This document shows positions 44,989-54,059 of a DNA stretch of 64,000 bases, in pieces. Under the pieces are notes generated by a model, which saw nothing but the letters and a program-made list of their open reading frames with translations, was not told the origin of the DNA and ran no database searches. The stretch spans positions 868,001 to 932,000 of the forward strand of contig CAVWJX010000003.1 in the NCBI GenBank assembly GCA_963755435.1, in the 5' to 3' direction. Numbering within the stretch: the first letter of the stretch is position 1; every line of letters starts with the position of its first letter. The position numbers were made by a program, and so were the translations under genes. Source of the stretch: AP-15 sp963755435 (GTDB lineage Bacteria > Pseudomonadota > Alphaproteobacteria > ATCC43930 > CGMCC-115725).

Positions 44989-45063
44989 TCGGTTGTCAGT
45001 AGTCCGCTTCCGTGGCGCTGGCAATCCGGCCTAAATTTTGGTGAAAGGGCAGGGAGGCGTTCA

Positions 45064-46302
45064 ATGACCGCCATTATCTTCGCCAACTGCACCATTCTGG
45101 ACGGCACCCGAAAGGAACGGCGCGAAGATCATCACGTTCTGGTCGAGGACGGGCTGATCCGCGAGGTCGGCGACCGGCCGATCGCCAGCGCCGATGCCGC
45201 GACGGTGGATCTGAAGGGCGGCACCCTGATGCCGGGGCTGATCGACGCCCATGTCCATGTCGTCGCCGTCGACCAGGCGCTGGCGCGGCTCGGCGAGCGG
45301 CCGGTGAGCCTGGTGAGCTTGCAGGCGGCGCGGGTGCTCGAAGGCATGCTCGAGCGCGGCTTTACCACGGTGCGCGACGCCGGCGGCGCCGATGGCGGGC
45401 TCGCCGAGGCGGTCGAGCAGGGGCTGGTGCGGGGGCCGCGGCTGTTCCCGTCGGGGCAGGCGCTGAGCCAGACCGGCGGCCATGGCGATCTCAGGCCGCG
45501 CACCCGTTCGGTGTCGGTCGCCGCCTGCGCCTGCTGCGAGGGCGGTGCGGCGCTCGCCCGCATCGCCGATGGGGTCGCCGAATGCCGCCGCGCGGCGCGC
45601 GACGAGCTGCGCAAGGGCGCCACCCAGATCAAGATCATGGCCTCGGGCGGTGTCGCCTCGCCCTACGACCCGGTGTGGAACCTGCAATACAGCGAAGAGG
45701 AGGTGCGCGCGATCGTCGAGGAGGCGCGCGCCTGGCATACCTATGTGATGGCGCACGCCTATACGCCGGCGGCGATCCGCCGCTCGATCGATTTCGGGGT
45801 GCGCTCGATCGAGCACGGCAATTTGATCGACGAGGCGACCGCCGAGCTGGTCGCCGAGGCCGGTGCCTTTGTCGTGCCGACCCTCGTCACCTTCGACGCG
45901 CTCTATCGCTTCGGCCGCGAACTGGGCTTTCCCGAGGCGAGCCTCGCCAAGCTCGGCGAGGTGCGCGAGGCCGGGCTGCGCTCGCTCGAAATCCTGCAGG
46001 CGGCCCGGGTCAAGATCGGCTTCGGCACCGATCTCCTGGGCGCGATGCACCGCCACCAATCGCATGAATTCGCGATCCGGGCGGAGGCGATGGCGCCGAT
46101 CGAGATCATCCGTTCGGCGACGTCGGTCAATGCCGAGCTGTTGAACCGCAAGGGCGAAATCGGCGTCGTAGCACCGGGCGCCCGGGCCGATTTGATCGCG
46201 ATCGACGGCGACCCGCTTGCCGACATCGCGCTGCTCGACGGCGAGGGCGAGCACCTGACCCACATCATGAAGGAGGGGGTGTTCTACAAGCGGCCCGCCT
46301 AG
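45064..46302 (+). CDS. Amidohydrolase family protein
   Basis: The product is 412 residues from the ATG at 45064 with GGGAGG upstream. Metal-site motifs are clear: DAHVHV (HxH), KIMASGG with the bridging Lys, AHAY and EHGN with later His, and GTDLLG with the catalytic Asp. The overall sequence is of the imidazolonepropionase/Xaa-Pro dipeptidase-like group of the amidohydrolase superfamily. Such proteins hydrolyse peptides, lactams or organophosphate-like compounds; the substrate is not predictable here. There is no signal peptide. Confidence 0.88.
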   Translation: MTAIIFANCTILDGTRKERREDHHVLVEDGLIREVGDRPIASADAATVDLKGGTLMPGLIDAHVHVVAVDQALARLGERPVSLVSLQAARVLEGMLERGFTTVRDAGGADGGLAEAVEQGLVRGPRLFPSGQALSQTGGHGDLRPRTRSVSVAACACCEGGAALARIADGVAECRRAARDELRKGATQIKIMASGGVASPYDPVWNLQYSEEEVRAIVEEARAWHTYVMAHAYTPAAIRRSIDFGVRSIEHGNLIDEATAELVAEAGAFVVPTLVTFDALYRFGRELGFPEASLAKLGEVREAGLRSLEILQAARVKIGFGTDLLGAMHRHQSHEFAIRAEAMAPIEIIRSATSVNAELLNRKGEIGVVAPGARADLIAIDGDPLADIALLDGEGEHLTHIMKEGVFYKRPA

Positions 46303-46375
46303 GGTGACCCCAAACATTGGCTTCGAGCGGCTCGGCGGTATCGACATCAACGCCGCCAAGCCGTAGACACCCGTC

Positions 46376-46759
46376 ATGGGCGCGGTTCCTTTTGATACGC
46401 TGAAGCTCGCGCGCCGGCTCGAAGGCGCCGGTTTCCCGCCAAAGCAGGCGGGCGACACCGCCGAAGCCTTGGCCGAGGCGATGTCCGGCGCCGAGCTTGC
46501 CAGCGGCTCCGACGTTGCTGCGGTGCGGTCGGAGGTCGCGACGCTCGGATCGCAGCTCAGGGCGGAGATCGCGGCACTAGGCTCGGAGCTTCGTGCCGAG
46601 ATCGCCGCGGTACGGGCGCAGGTCGCGGCGGTGCGGGCGGAGCTGAAGGCGGAGATCGAATTGCTGCGCCGCGATCTGACGATCCGTCTCGGCAGCATGC
46701 TCATCGTCGCCGTTGGCGTCATTCTGGCCGCGATCCGATATCTGCCGCCGCCTCGCTGA
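46376..46759 (+). CDS. Small coiled-coil membrane protein (DUF1640/CCDC90-like)
   Basis: The product is 127 residues. The N-terminus PFDTLKLARRLEGAGFPPKQAGDTAEALAEA is the CCDC90/DUF1640 pattern. A heptad-rich coiled coil follows (repeats of LRAEIAALGSELRAEIAAV), and one transmembrane helix ends the protein (SMLIVAVGVILAAIRYL). The repeated Ala/Glu/Arg heptads vary in number in relatives. The eukaryotic relatives are mitochondrial inner-membrane proteins; bacterial roles are unknown. It sits alone between the amidohydrolase and fumC. Confidence 0.8.
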   Translation: MGAVPFDTLKLARRLEGAGFPPKQAGDTAEALAEAMSGAELASGSDVAAVRSEVATLGSQLRAEIAALGSELRAEIAAVRAQVAAVRAELKAEIELLRRDLTIRLGSMLIVAVGVILAAIRYLPPPR

Positions 46760-46892
46760 ATACATAGAGCCGGTCCCGCCGAGCGGGCGCTTTCGCGGCG
46801 TGCGACGATCGCGGCAAATCTGCCGTGCTTTAGTCGCGCTTTTTTAACCGCTAGACTGGCACTACAGACGCCGGCATCGGGAAGGTCGCGGC

Positions 46893-48299
46893 ATGACCGA
46901 GTTTCGCAAGGAGACCGACAGCCTCGGCGAGGTCGAGGTTCCGGCCGACAAGCTCTGGGGGGCACAGACCCAGCGTTCGCTCGAGCATTTCAGCATCGGC
47001 CAGGACCTGATCCCGCGCGAGATGATCGAGGCCTATGCGATCCTGAAAAAGGCGGCGGCCAACGCCAACCATGCCGGCGGCCGGCTCGACGAGCGTACGC
47101 ACGGGCTGATCGTCCGGGTCGCCGACGAGATCCTCGCCGGGCAGCACCGGGACATGTTTCCGCTGCATGTGTGGATGACCGGCAGCGGCACCCAGTTCAA
47201 CATGAATGTCAACGAGGTGATGTCCAACCGGGCGAGCCAGCTCGCCGGCACCCCGCTCGGCAGCAAGACTCCGGTGCACCCGAACGACCACGTCAACATG
47301 TCGCAATCCTCGAACGACACCTTTCCGTCGACGATGTACATCGCCGCTGCGCTCGGCGTCAGCCAGCGTCTGCTCCCGGCGATCCGCGCGCTGCACGACG
47401 CGATAGCGGCCAAGGCGGCAGAGTGGCGGGACATCGTCAAGATCGGCCGCACCCACATGCAGGACGCGACGCCGATCACCTTGGGGCAGGAATGGTCGGG
47501 CTATGCCGGCATGCTCGCCGACGACATGGAGCGGCTCGGCGACGCGCTCAAAGGCGTCTACCGGCTGGCGCTCGGCGGCACCGCGGTCGGCACCGGGATC
47601 AACGCTGCCCCGGGTTTCGCCGAGGCCGCGGCGGCCGAGATCGCCCGGCTGACCGGGCTGCCCTTCGTCAGCGCGCCGAACAAATTCGCGGTGCAGGGCG
47701 CCCACGACGCGCTGGTGCAATTGTCCGGCACGCTGCGCACGCTCGCCGTTTCGCTCTACAAGATCGCCAATGACATCCGGCTGATGTCGTGCGGCCCGCG
47801 CGCCGGCTTCGCCGAATTGGTGATCCCGGAAAACGAGCCGGGCTCGTCGATCATGCCCGGCAAGGTCAATCCGACCCAGGCCGAGGCCCTGTCGATGATC
47901 GCGGTGCAGGCGATGGGCAACGATGTCGCGGTCGGGTTTGGCGGCGCCGGCGGCTATCTCGAAATGAACGTCTACAAGCCGCTGATCATCTTCAACATCA
48001 TGCACTCGATCGCGATCATCACCGATGGCTGCGCCAATTTCCGCAAATTCCTGGTCGAGGGCGCCAAGCCGAACCTGAAGAAGATCGAGGAGTATGTGCA
48101 TCGCTCGCTGATGCTGGTGACGGCCTTGGCGCCGGTGATCGGCTATGACAAGGCGTCGAAGATCGCCCATTACGCGATGGACCATGATCTGACCCTGAAG
48201 GAAGCAGCACTCGGTCTGGGCTATGTCGACGAGGCGGAATTCGACCGTATCGTCGACCCGGCCAAGATGGTCCACCCCTATGTCGCGACCGGCGCCTAG
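46893..48299 (+). CDS. fumC: Class II fumarate hydratase
   Basis: The product is 468 residues, the normal FumC length. The family signature GSSIMPGKVNPTQAE is at about residue 316, and active-site sequences TGSGTQFNMNVNEV, PNDHVNMSQSSNDTFP and GRTHMQDATPITLGQE are present. It hydrates fumarate to L-malate in the TCA cycle and is stable without an iron-sulfur cluster. GGGAAGG precedes the ATG. The following malic enzyme gene uses malate, which makes a functional link plausible although 115 bases separate them. Confidence 0.97.
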   Translation: MTEFRKETDSLGEVEVPADKLWGAQTQRSLEHFSIGQDLIPREMIEAYAILKKAAANANHAGGRLDERTHGLIVRVADEILAGQHRDMFPLHVWMTGSGTQFNMNVNEVMSNRASQLAGTPLGSKTPVHPNDHVNMSQSSNDTFPSTMYIAAALGVSQRLLPAIRALHDAIAAKAAEWRDIVKIGRTHMQDATPITLGQEWSGYAGMLADDMERLGDALKGVYRLALGGTAVGTGINAAPGFAEAAAAEIARLTGLPFVSAPNKFAVQGAHDALVQLSGTLRTLAVSLYKIANDIRLMSCGPRAGFAELVIPENEPGSSIMPGKVNPTQAEALSMIAVQAMGNDVAVGFGGAGGYLEMNVYKPLIIFNIMHSIAIITDGCANFRKFLVEGAKPNLKKIEEYVHRSLMLVTALAPVIGYDKASKIAHYAMDHDLTLKEAALGLGYVDEAEFDRIVDPAKMVHPYVATGA

Positions 48300-48414
48300 T
48301 GCCCCCTGGACCCCCGTTTTCGCCGCGGCGACGACGAAAGGGAATGGGCTCCGTCTCTATGCTTCAGACGCCTAGCCCGGTAATGCTGCATCGTTCACAG
48401 CGCAGGTGACCACC

Positions 48415-50055
48415 ATGTCTGATCGCGGCCGCCCGCAACTCTCCGGCTACGCGCTTTTGCACGACCCGCACCTGAACCGCGGCAGCGCCTTTGCGCCCGA
48501 GGACCGCCGGGCGCGGCGCATCGAAGGGCTGCTGCCGCCGGTCGCCGACACGCTCGAAACCCAGATCGCGCGGGTCCATGCCCAGCTTGCCGTGCTCGAC
48601 AACGATCTGCAAAAATACCTGTTTTTGAGCGATTTGCAGGTGCGCAACGAGGTGCTGTTCTACGCCGTGCTGATGTCGGACCCGGCGGCCTTCATGCCGC
48701 TGGTCTACACCCCGACGGTCGGCGAAGCCTGCCAGAAATTCGACCACATCTTCCGTGCCGCGCGCGGCATGTACCTGCCGATCAGCGCCCGCGGGCGGCT
48801 GGGCGACGTGCTCGGCAACTGGCCGCAGCCCGATGTGCGCTTTATCGTGGCGACCGACGGCGAACGCATTCTGGGGCTCGGCGACCTCGGTGTCGGCGGC
48901 ATGGGCATCCCGGTCGGCAAGCTGGCACTCTATACCGCCTGCGCCGGCGTGCCGCCGCACTTGACCCTGCCGGTCATGCTCGATGTCGGCACCAACAATC
49001 AGGCCTTGCTCGACGACCCGCTTTATCTCGGGCTGCGGCAAAACCGGGTGCGGGGGGCCGAATACGATGCCTTCATCGACGAGTTCGTCGCGGCGGTGCA
49101 GCACCTCTATCCGAAATGCTGCCTGCAGTGGGAGGATTTCGCCAACCTCAACGCGGTGCCGATCCTGGCCCGCTACCGCGACAAGATCTGCACCTACAAT
49201 GACGACATCCAGGGCACCGCCGCGGTGGCGCTGGCCGGCATCCTCGCGGCCTTGCGCATCACCAAGCAAGGGCTCGCCGACCAGCGGTTTCTGTTTCTCG
49301 GCGGCGGCTCGGCCGCCACCGGCATCGCCGAATTGATCAGCCAAGCCATGGCCCAGGAAGGGGTCGCGATCGACGCCGCGCGCGGCCGCAACTGGTTGTT
49401 CGACATCAACGGGTTGATGGTCGGCTCGCGCACCGATCTCGCCGATTTCCAGAAGCCCTTTGCCCATCCGCACGCGCCGATCGGCAAATTCGTCGAGGCG
49501 GTCGAGGCGCTCCGGCCGACCGGCATCATCGGGGTCAGCACGGTCCCCAAGCTGTTCAACCAGGCGGTCATCGAGGCGATGGCCCGGATCAACCCGCGGC
49601 CGATCATTTTCCCCTATTCCAATCCGACCTCGCGCTCCGAATGCACCGCCGAGGAAGCCTATAAGTGGTCGAAAGGCCGCGCCGTCTTTGCCAGCGGCAG
49701 CCCGTTCCCGCCGGTGCAGATCGACGGCAACACCCTGGTCCCCGGCCAGGGCAACAACGTCTACATCTTCCCGGCGATCGGCATGGCGGTGCTGGCGACC
49801 GAGGCCAAGCGGGTGACCGAGGAGATGTTCATCATCGCCGCCCGCGCCGTCGCCGAGCAGGTCACCGAGGCCAACCTCGCGGTTGGGCTGATCTATCCGC
49901 CGACCAGCAACATCCTCGATGCGTCGCTGCACACCGCCGGGCGGGTCGCCCGATACATCTTCGATCATGGGCTCGCCGGCATCGCCCGCCCCGACGACAT
50001 CGATGGCCATATCCGCGCCCGCGCCTACCAGCCGGTCTATCCTGCCCAGGCCTGA
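48415..50055 (+). CDS. maeA: NAD-dependent malic enzyme
   Basis: The product is 546 residues from the ATG at 48415, placed 5-6 bases after AGGTGA; a GTG at 48406 would add three residues. The MaeA-type length and sequence are clear: FMPLVYTPTVGEACQKF, GILGLGDLG-type loop (RILGLGDLGVGGMGIPVGK), catalytic Lys in this loop, YNDDIQGTAAVALAG and the nucleotide site FLGGGSAATGIAE. It decarboxylates malate to pyruvate. No phosphotransacetylase-like C-terminal domain is present, which separates it from the MaeB type. A ThrE-like gene follows. Confidence 0.95.
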   Translation: MSDRGRPQLSGYALLHDPHLNRGSAFAPEDRRARRIEGLLPPVADTLETQIARVHAQLAVLDNDLQKYLFLSDLQVRNEVLFYAVLMSDPAAFMPLVYTPTVGEACQKFDHIFRAARGMYLPISARGRLGDVLGNWPQPDVRFIVATDGERILGLGDLGVGGMGIPVGKLALYTACAGVPPHLTLPVMLDVGTNNQALLDDPLYLGLRQNRVRGAEYDAFIDEFVAAVQHLYPKCCLQWEDFANLNAVPILARYRDKICTYNDDIQGTAAVALAGILAALRITKQGLADQRFLFLGGGSAATGIAELISQAMAQEGVAIDAARGRNWLFDINGLMVGSRTDLADFQKPFAHPHAPIGKFVEAVEALRPTGIIGVSTVPKLFNQAVIEAMARINPRPIIFPYSNPTSRSECTAEEAYKWSKGRAVFASGSPFPPVQIDGNTLVPGQGNNVYIFPAIGMAVLATEAKRVTEEMFIIAARAVAEQVTEANLAVGLIYPPTSNILDASLHTAGRVARYIFDHGLAGIARPDDIDGHIRARAYQPVYPAQA

Positions 50056-51346
50056 GGGCGGCGCGTCGGCGCCGGCGGTTCCGGACGCGGCCCGGGTCGA
50101 CGAGGTCGCCCATCTCGCGCTGCTGATCGGCCGGCTGCTGCTGTTGAACGGCGCCGATACCGCCCAGGTCGAGGCGGCGGTGGCCCGGTTTGCCGCGGCG
50201 TTCGGCTGCGAGGCGCACCTGATGGTCAGCTATGAGGCGCTGCTGCTGACGGTCGTCGCCGGCGACCATTTCCGCACCAAGATCGGCTCGCGGGTGCCGG
50301 CGATGAATGTCGGCATGACCGCGGTCACGGCGGTCAACCGGCTGGTCGACGACACCGCGCGCGGCCGCTGCGGGCTGGCCGAGGCGGGTGCCGTGCTCGA
50401 GGCGGTCGAGCATCGGCCGCCGGTGTACCCGCGCTGGCTCGTCGTCGCCGCGCTGGCCCTGACCGCGGCCAGCCTCAGTCGGCTGTTCGGTGGCGATTGG
50501 CCGACCTTTGCCGCGACCTGGCTCGCCGGCGCCGCCGGGACCTGGCTGCGCCTCGAGCTTGGCCGACGCCAGGTCAACCCGGTCGCGATCCCGTTCGCCG
50601 CGGCGTGCCTCGGCGGCATCGTCGGCGCCGGCGGCGTGCTGCTGGCGACCGCGACCCCGGCGCTGTGCCTGGTCGCGCCGGGCATGATCCTGGTGCCGGG
50701 CGTACCGCTGATCAACGGCGTCCACGATATGATCCGCAACCACATGACCCTCGGCATCAGCCGGCTCGGCTTCGCCCTCCTGGTGACGATGGCAATTGCG
50801 CTCGGGCTGTTCGTCGCCACCACCGCGACCGGGGTCGCGATCCCGGTGGTGGAGGCGACGCGGGCGATCGCGCTCTGGCAGGACGCGCTGTTCTCGGCCC
50901 TGGCTGCGCTCGGCTTTGCCTTTTTGTTCAGCGTGCCGGCGCGCCTCGCCTGGGCGTGCGTGCTGTGCGGCGTCGCCAGCCACACGACGCGCACATTCTG
51001 CCTCGATCTCGGCATCGACATCATCGCCGGGACCCTGGTCGGCGCGCTGTTGGCCGGGTTTCTCGCGCACGCCTTCGCCCGGTGGTTTGCCGCACCGGCC
51101 GCCGCCTTCGCCTTTCCGGGCGTGGTGGCGATGGTGCCCGGCGCCTATGCCTTCCGCGCCGTCCTCGGCGGGCTGGAGATCGCCCACGGCGCGGCCGACC
51201 CGCGCCTGGTCACGGCGACCCTGGCGCTCGGCATCACCGTCGCGCTGATGGTCGCGGCGATCGCGGTCGGCATCGCCGTCCCGGCCCTGCTGCTGGCACC
51301 CTGGCGCGCCGGGGAACCGGCGATCTTCCCGCAACGCCGCGGCTAA
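50006..51346 (+). CDS. ThrE-family threonine/serine exporter-like membrane protein
   Basis: The protein has an N-terminal DUF1212 region (LALLIGRLLLLNGADTAQVE, HLMVSYEALLLTV) and about ten transmembrane segments, ending in a ThrE_2-like part. The motif GMILVPGVPLINGVHDMIRNH is typical of ThrE proteins. The start is uncertain: an ATG at 50006 overlaps maeA by 50 bases, and the conserved part begins only at about 50,090. It probably exports threonine, serine or a related small molecule. It ends 1 base before the convergent hisD stop. Confidence 0.78.
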   Translation, partial: AISAPAPTSRSILPRPEGGASAPAVPDAARVDEVAHLALLIGRLLLLNGADTAQVEAAVARFAAAFGCEAHLMVSYEALLLTVVAGDHFRTKIGSRVPAMNVGMTAVTAVNRLVDDTARGRCGLAEAGAVLEAVEHRPPVYPRWLVVAALALTAASLSRLFGGDWPTFAATWLAGAAGTWLRLELGRRQVNPVAIPFAAACLGGIVGAGGVLLATATPALCLVAPGMILVPGVPLINGVHDMIRNHMTLGISRLGFALLVTMAIALGLFVATTATGVAIPVVEATRAIALWQDALFSALAALGFAFLFSVPARLAWACVLCGVASHTTRTFCLDLGIDIIAGTLVGALLAGFLAHAFARWFAAPAAAFAFPGVVAMVPGAYAFRAVLGGLEIAHGAADPRLVTATLALGITVALMVAAIAVGIAVPALLLAPWRAGEPAIFPQRRG

Positions 51347-51347
51347 C

Positions 51348-52641
51348 CTACTCCGCCGCGTTCTTGCGGCCGTAGCGGCGGACGCGCAGATCGGCCTGCT
51401 CCTTGTGGCCCCAGAAGCGCTCGATCGCGCAGAGGCGGCTGCAATATTCGCCGATCATGGCGCTCGCCTCCGGTGTCTTCACTTCTTGATACGTGCAGGT
51501 CTTCAGGAACTTGCCGACCCAGAGGCCGCCGGTGTAGCGGGCGGCACCCCTGGTCGGCAGGGTATGATTGGTGCCGATCACCTTGTCGCCATAGGCGACG
51601 TTGGTCTGCGGCCCGAGAAAGAGGGCGCCGTAATTGTGCAGGCGATCGAGCCACCCTCGCGGCTCGAGGGTCAGGATCTCGACATGCTCGGCGGCGATGC
51701 GGTCGGCCTCCGCCGTCATCTCCGCGTCGTCGGCGCACAGGATGATTTCGCCATAATCGCGCCAGGCGATCCCGGCGATGTCGGCGGTCGGCAACACGGT
51801 CAGCTGGCGCGCGATTTCGGCGAGCGTGGCGTGGGCGAGCCGTTCCGAGGTGGTCAACAGGATCGCCGGCGAGGTGGGCCCGTGCTCGGCCTGGCCCAAG
51901 AGATCGGTCGCGCACATCTCGGCGTCGGCGCTGTCGTCGGCGATGACCAGGATCTCGGTCGGCCCGGCGAAGAGATCGATGCCGACCCGGCCATAGAGCT
52001 GGCGCTTGGCTTCGGCGACATAGGCGTTGCCGGGGCCGACCAGCATGTCCACCGGCCGCGAACGTCTGGGTCCCGAGCGCCATCGCCGCCACCGCCTGGA
52101 CCCCGCCCAGCACGTGGATCTCGTCGGCGCCGCCGAGATGCATCGCGGCGATCGTCTCGGGATGCGGGCCGCCCTGGTTGGGCGGGGTGCAGGCGGCGAT
52201 GTGGCCGACGCCGGCGACCTTGGCGGTGACGATCGACATGTGCGCCGAGGCGACCATCGGATAGCGCCCGCCCGGCACATAGCAGCCGACCCGGCCGACC
52301 GGGATGTGGCGATGGCCGAGAAACACGCCGGGCAGGGTCTCGACCTCGACATCCTTGAGCGAGGCGCGCTGGAGCTCGGCGAAATTGCGGATCTGGGCTT
52401 GCGCGAATTTGATGTCGGCGATGGTCTGCGGCGCGACCTTGGCGACGAGGGCGGCGATCTCGGCAGCGGACAAGCGGAAGCTCGGCGGCGACCATTTGTC
52501 GAATTTTTCCGAGAGTTCGCGCACCGCAGCGTCGCCGCGCGCGCGGACATCGGCGATGATGCCCTCGACCGTGCTGCGGATCTTGGCGTCGGCTTCGTCC
52601 TGGCTCCCGGCCAGCGCGCCGGATTTGATCTGGCGAGGCAT
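51348..52641 (-). CDS. Histidinol dehydrogenase family protein, frame broken by one extra base
   Basis: The protein starts at the ATG at 52641. The N-terminal part (VEGIIADVRARGDAAVREL, GRVGCYVPGGRYPMVAS) and the C-terminal part (DMLVGPGNAYVAEAKRQLYG, FAGPTEILVIAD, GTNHTLPTRGAARYTGG) are in different frames; one extra base at about 52,053 explains it and gives about 431 residues. The C-terminus (WVGKFLKTCTYQEV, then EYCSRLCAIERFWGHKEQAD) resembles HisD paralogues such as the sulfopropanediol dehydrogenase HpsN more than biosynthetic HisD, which usually ends differently. No his gene is nearby. A 155-bp copy of its 5' end lies at 53472. Confidence 0.78.
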
Positions 52642-52794
52642 TGCGTCCCTCCTTCGCGGTAAGCTCGCGCTCCTTCGCCCGATGAAGCTATCACCGGCAG
52701 GCTGCGGCGGCTGCGCTTCGTTTGCGCCGGCTTGACCGCTCCACGACGAGTTTTATCATCCTAGGCAGAAAATCTCTGCTGCGGAGGACGCATC

Positions 52795-53049
52795 ATGGCG
52801 CTGAATATCAAGGATCCCGCGACCGAAAAATTCGTCCGCGAACTCGCCACCGCCGCCGGAGAAACAGTGACGACCGCCGTGCGCAGAGCCGCCGAGGAAC
52901 GGCTGCAGCGGGTTCGCCGGCGGCAGACTGGACGCAGCCTGGCGGCTGAGCTCCTCGAGATCGGAAGGCGTTGCGCGGCTTTGCCCGATCTTGATGTGCG
53001 CCCGCCGGACGAGATCCTCGGTTATGACGAGCACGGGCTACCCCGCTGA
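52795..53049 (+). CDS. VapB-type antitoxin
   Basis: The product is 84 residues, with GGAGG 7 bases before the ATG. It matches the Rv0623-type antitoxin family: ALNIKDPATEKFVRELA, GETVTTAVRRAAEERL at the N-terminal DNA-binding part, and the C-terminal toxin-binding tail (RRCAALPDLDVRPPDEILGYDEHGLP). In intact modules it represses its own operon and neutralises VapC. The stop overlaps the expected toxin start. The toxin gene after it is broken, so this antitoxin may be free of its partner. Confidence 0.88.
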   Translation: MALNIKDPATEKFVRELATAAGETVTTAVRRAAEERLQRVRRRQTGRSLAAELLEIGRRCAALPDLDVRPPDEILGYDEHGLPR

Positions 53050-53421
53050 TAGTCATCGACAGCTCGGCGTTGATTGCCGTCCTCCCGCTTCGCCCAGGCG
53101 ATCGAGGCCAGCCCGCAGCGCCTGCTCTCCGCCGCAAACCTGCTGGAAGCCTCGATCGTGATCGAAAGCCGCAAGGGGGAGGTCGGCGGCCGCGAGCTCG
53201 ATCTGCTGCTCTACCGCGCCGGCATCGAGATCGTCGCGGTTGATCAAGACCAGGCCGAGATCGCCCGCGCCGCGTGGCGGCGTTTTGGCAAGGGACGGCA
53301 TCCGGCGGCGCTGAATTACGGCGACTTCTTTGCCTATGCTCTGGCGAAAGGCCGACGCTTGCCGCTGCTGTTTGATGGCGACGATTTTTCCCAAACCGAC
53401 ATTGGGCGCGTCGCGCTGTAG
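53049..53421 (+). pseudogene. Broken VapC (PIN domain) toxin
   Basis: The expected start overlapping the vapB stop reads ATA instead of ATG. The first residues (VIDSSALIAVL, with the first catalytic Asp) are in that frame, but the rest (SRFAQAIEASPQRLLSAANLLEASIVIE, then LNYGDFFAYALAKGR and DGDDFSQTD) is in another frame. Intact relatives have several residues (about LxGEPEAxR) between the two parts, so a short deletion with frameshift near 53,083-53,090 is likely. The other PIN acidic residues are kept. A TTG at 53074 could start a truncated product lacking the first Asp. Confidence 0.75.
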
Positions 53422-53471
53422 AGAGCGCGCCCACCGCCGGCAACCCGCCCCACGGTTTTGAAATCGGAAAG

Positions 53472-53626
53472 GCGGAAGCTCGGCGGCGACTATTTCTCGC
53501 ATTTCCCCGGCAATAGGCGCACCGCATCGTCGCCGCGCGCGCGGACATCGGCGATGATGCCCTCGACCGTGCTGCGGATCTTGGCGTCGGCCTCGTCCTG
53601 GCTCCCGGCCAGCGCGCCGGATTTGA
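53472..53626 (-). pseudogene. Decayed duplicate of the hisD 5' end
   Basis: These 155 bases align without gaps to 52474-52628 at an offset of exactly 998 bases. I counted 12 mismatches, about 92% identity. On the minus strand the copy reads SGALAGSQDEADAKIRSTVEG and so on, with an in-frame TAG near 53,483. Similarity stops abruptly on both sides. The vapBC module lies between the real gene and this copy. Confidence 0.88.
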
Positions 53627-54059
53627 GAGCCTTGGCCTCGATTGGCCAACGGCATTAACGCGTGTACCTATTCGACAGAAGCAAATCAGCGGCAGACCCG
53701 GGCCCTTGGTACTTGTCCCGCAATTCGCCGATCAGATGCTCACCCGCCAACGAGCGGGGTACTCGACGAGGCGGTAGCCGATCCCAACAAACTCTTGCGG
53801 CCAGCATCCAGTATCCGTTATCCGACCATCCAGAATCCGAGATCTCGGCGGTTCGTGTGTAATCACTCCAGAAGCCACCATTCAGCCGCCCGAGAAGGGG
53901 CGACAAAATTTGTCCCGACCCGACCTACCGATCACCGTCGAATTACAAGATCACTAAAGGCTATCCTTGCCAGGCCGCGAACCAGCTAAATTCCGCCATC
54001 CACTTTCCCGCGCGCTCAACGCGTCGCGACGGCTCAAAACGCCGTCGTGCTGGAGCCGC
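53627..54059. other. 433-base region without a supported gene
   Basis: This stretch is less GC-rich than its surroundings. A minus-strand open frame (53655-53906, 83 codons, ending LLLSNRYTR) is not recognisable and has no good ribosome-binding site. No repeat, tRNA or terminator was recognised. It may be the remains of an inserted element, given the duplicated hisD end beside it. Confidence 0.4.

Noticed and set aside
53655..53906. Minus-strand 83-codon frame as a gene or transposase remnant
   Set aside because: No recognisable family, no ribosome-binding site, and it overlaps frames of similar length on the other strand.
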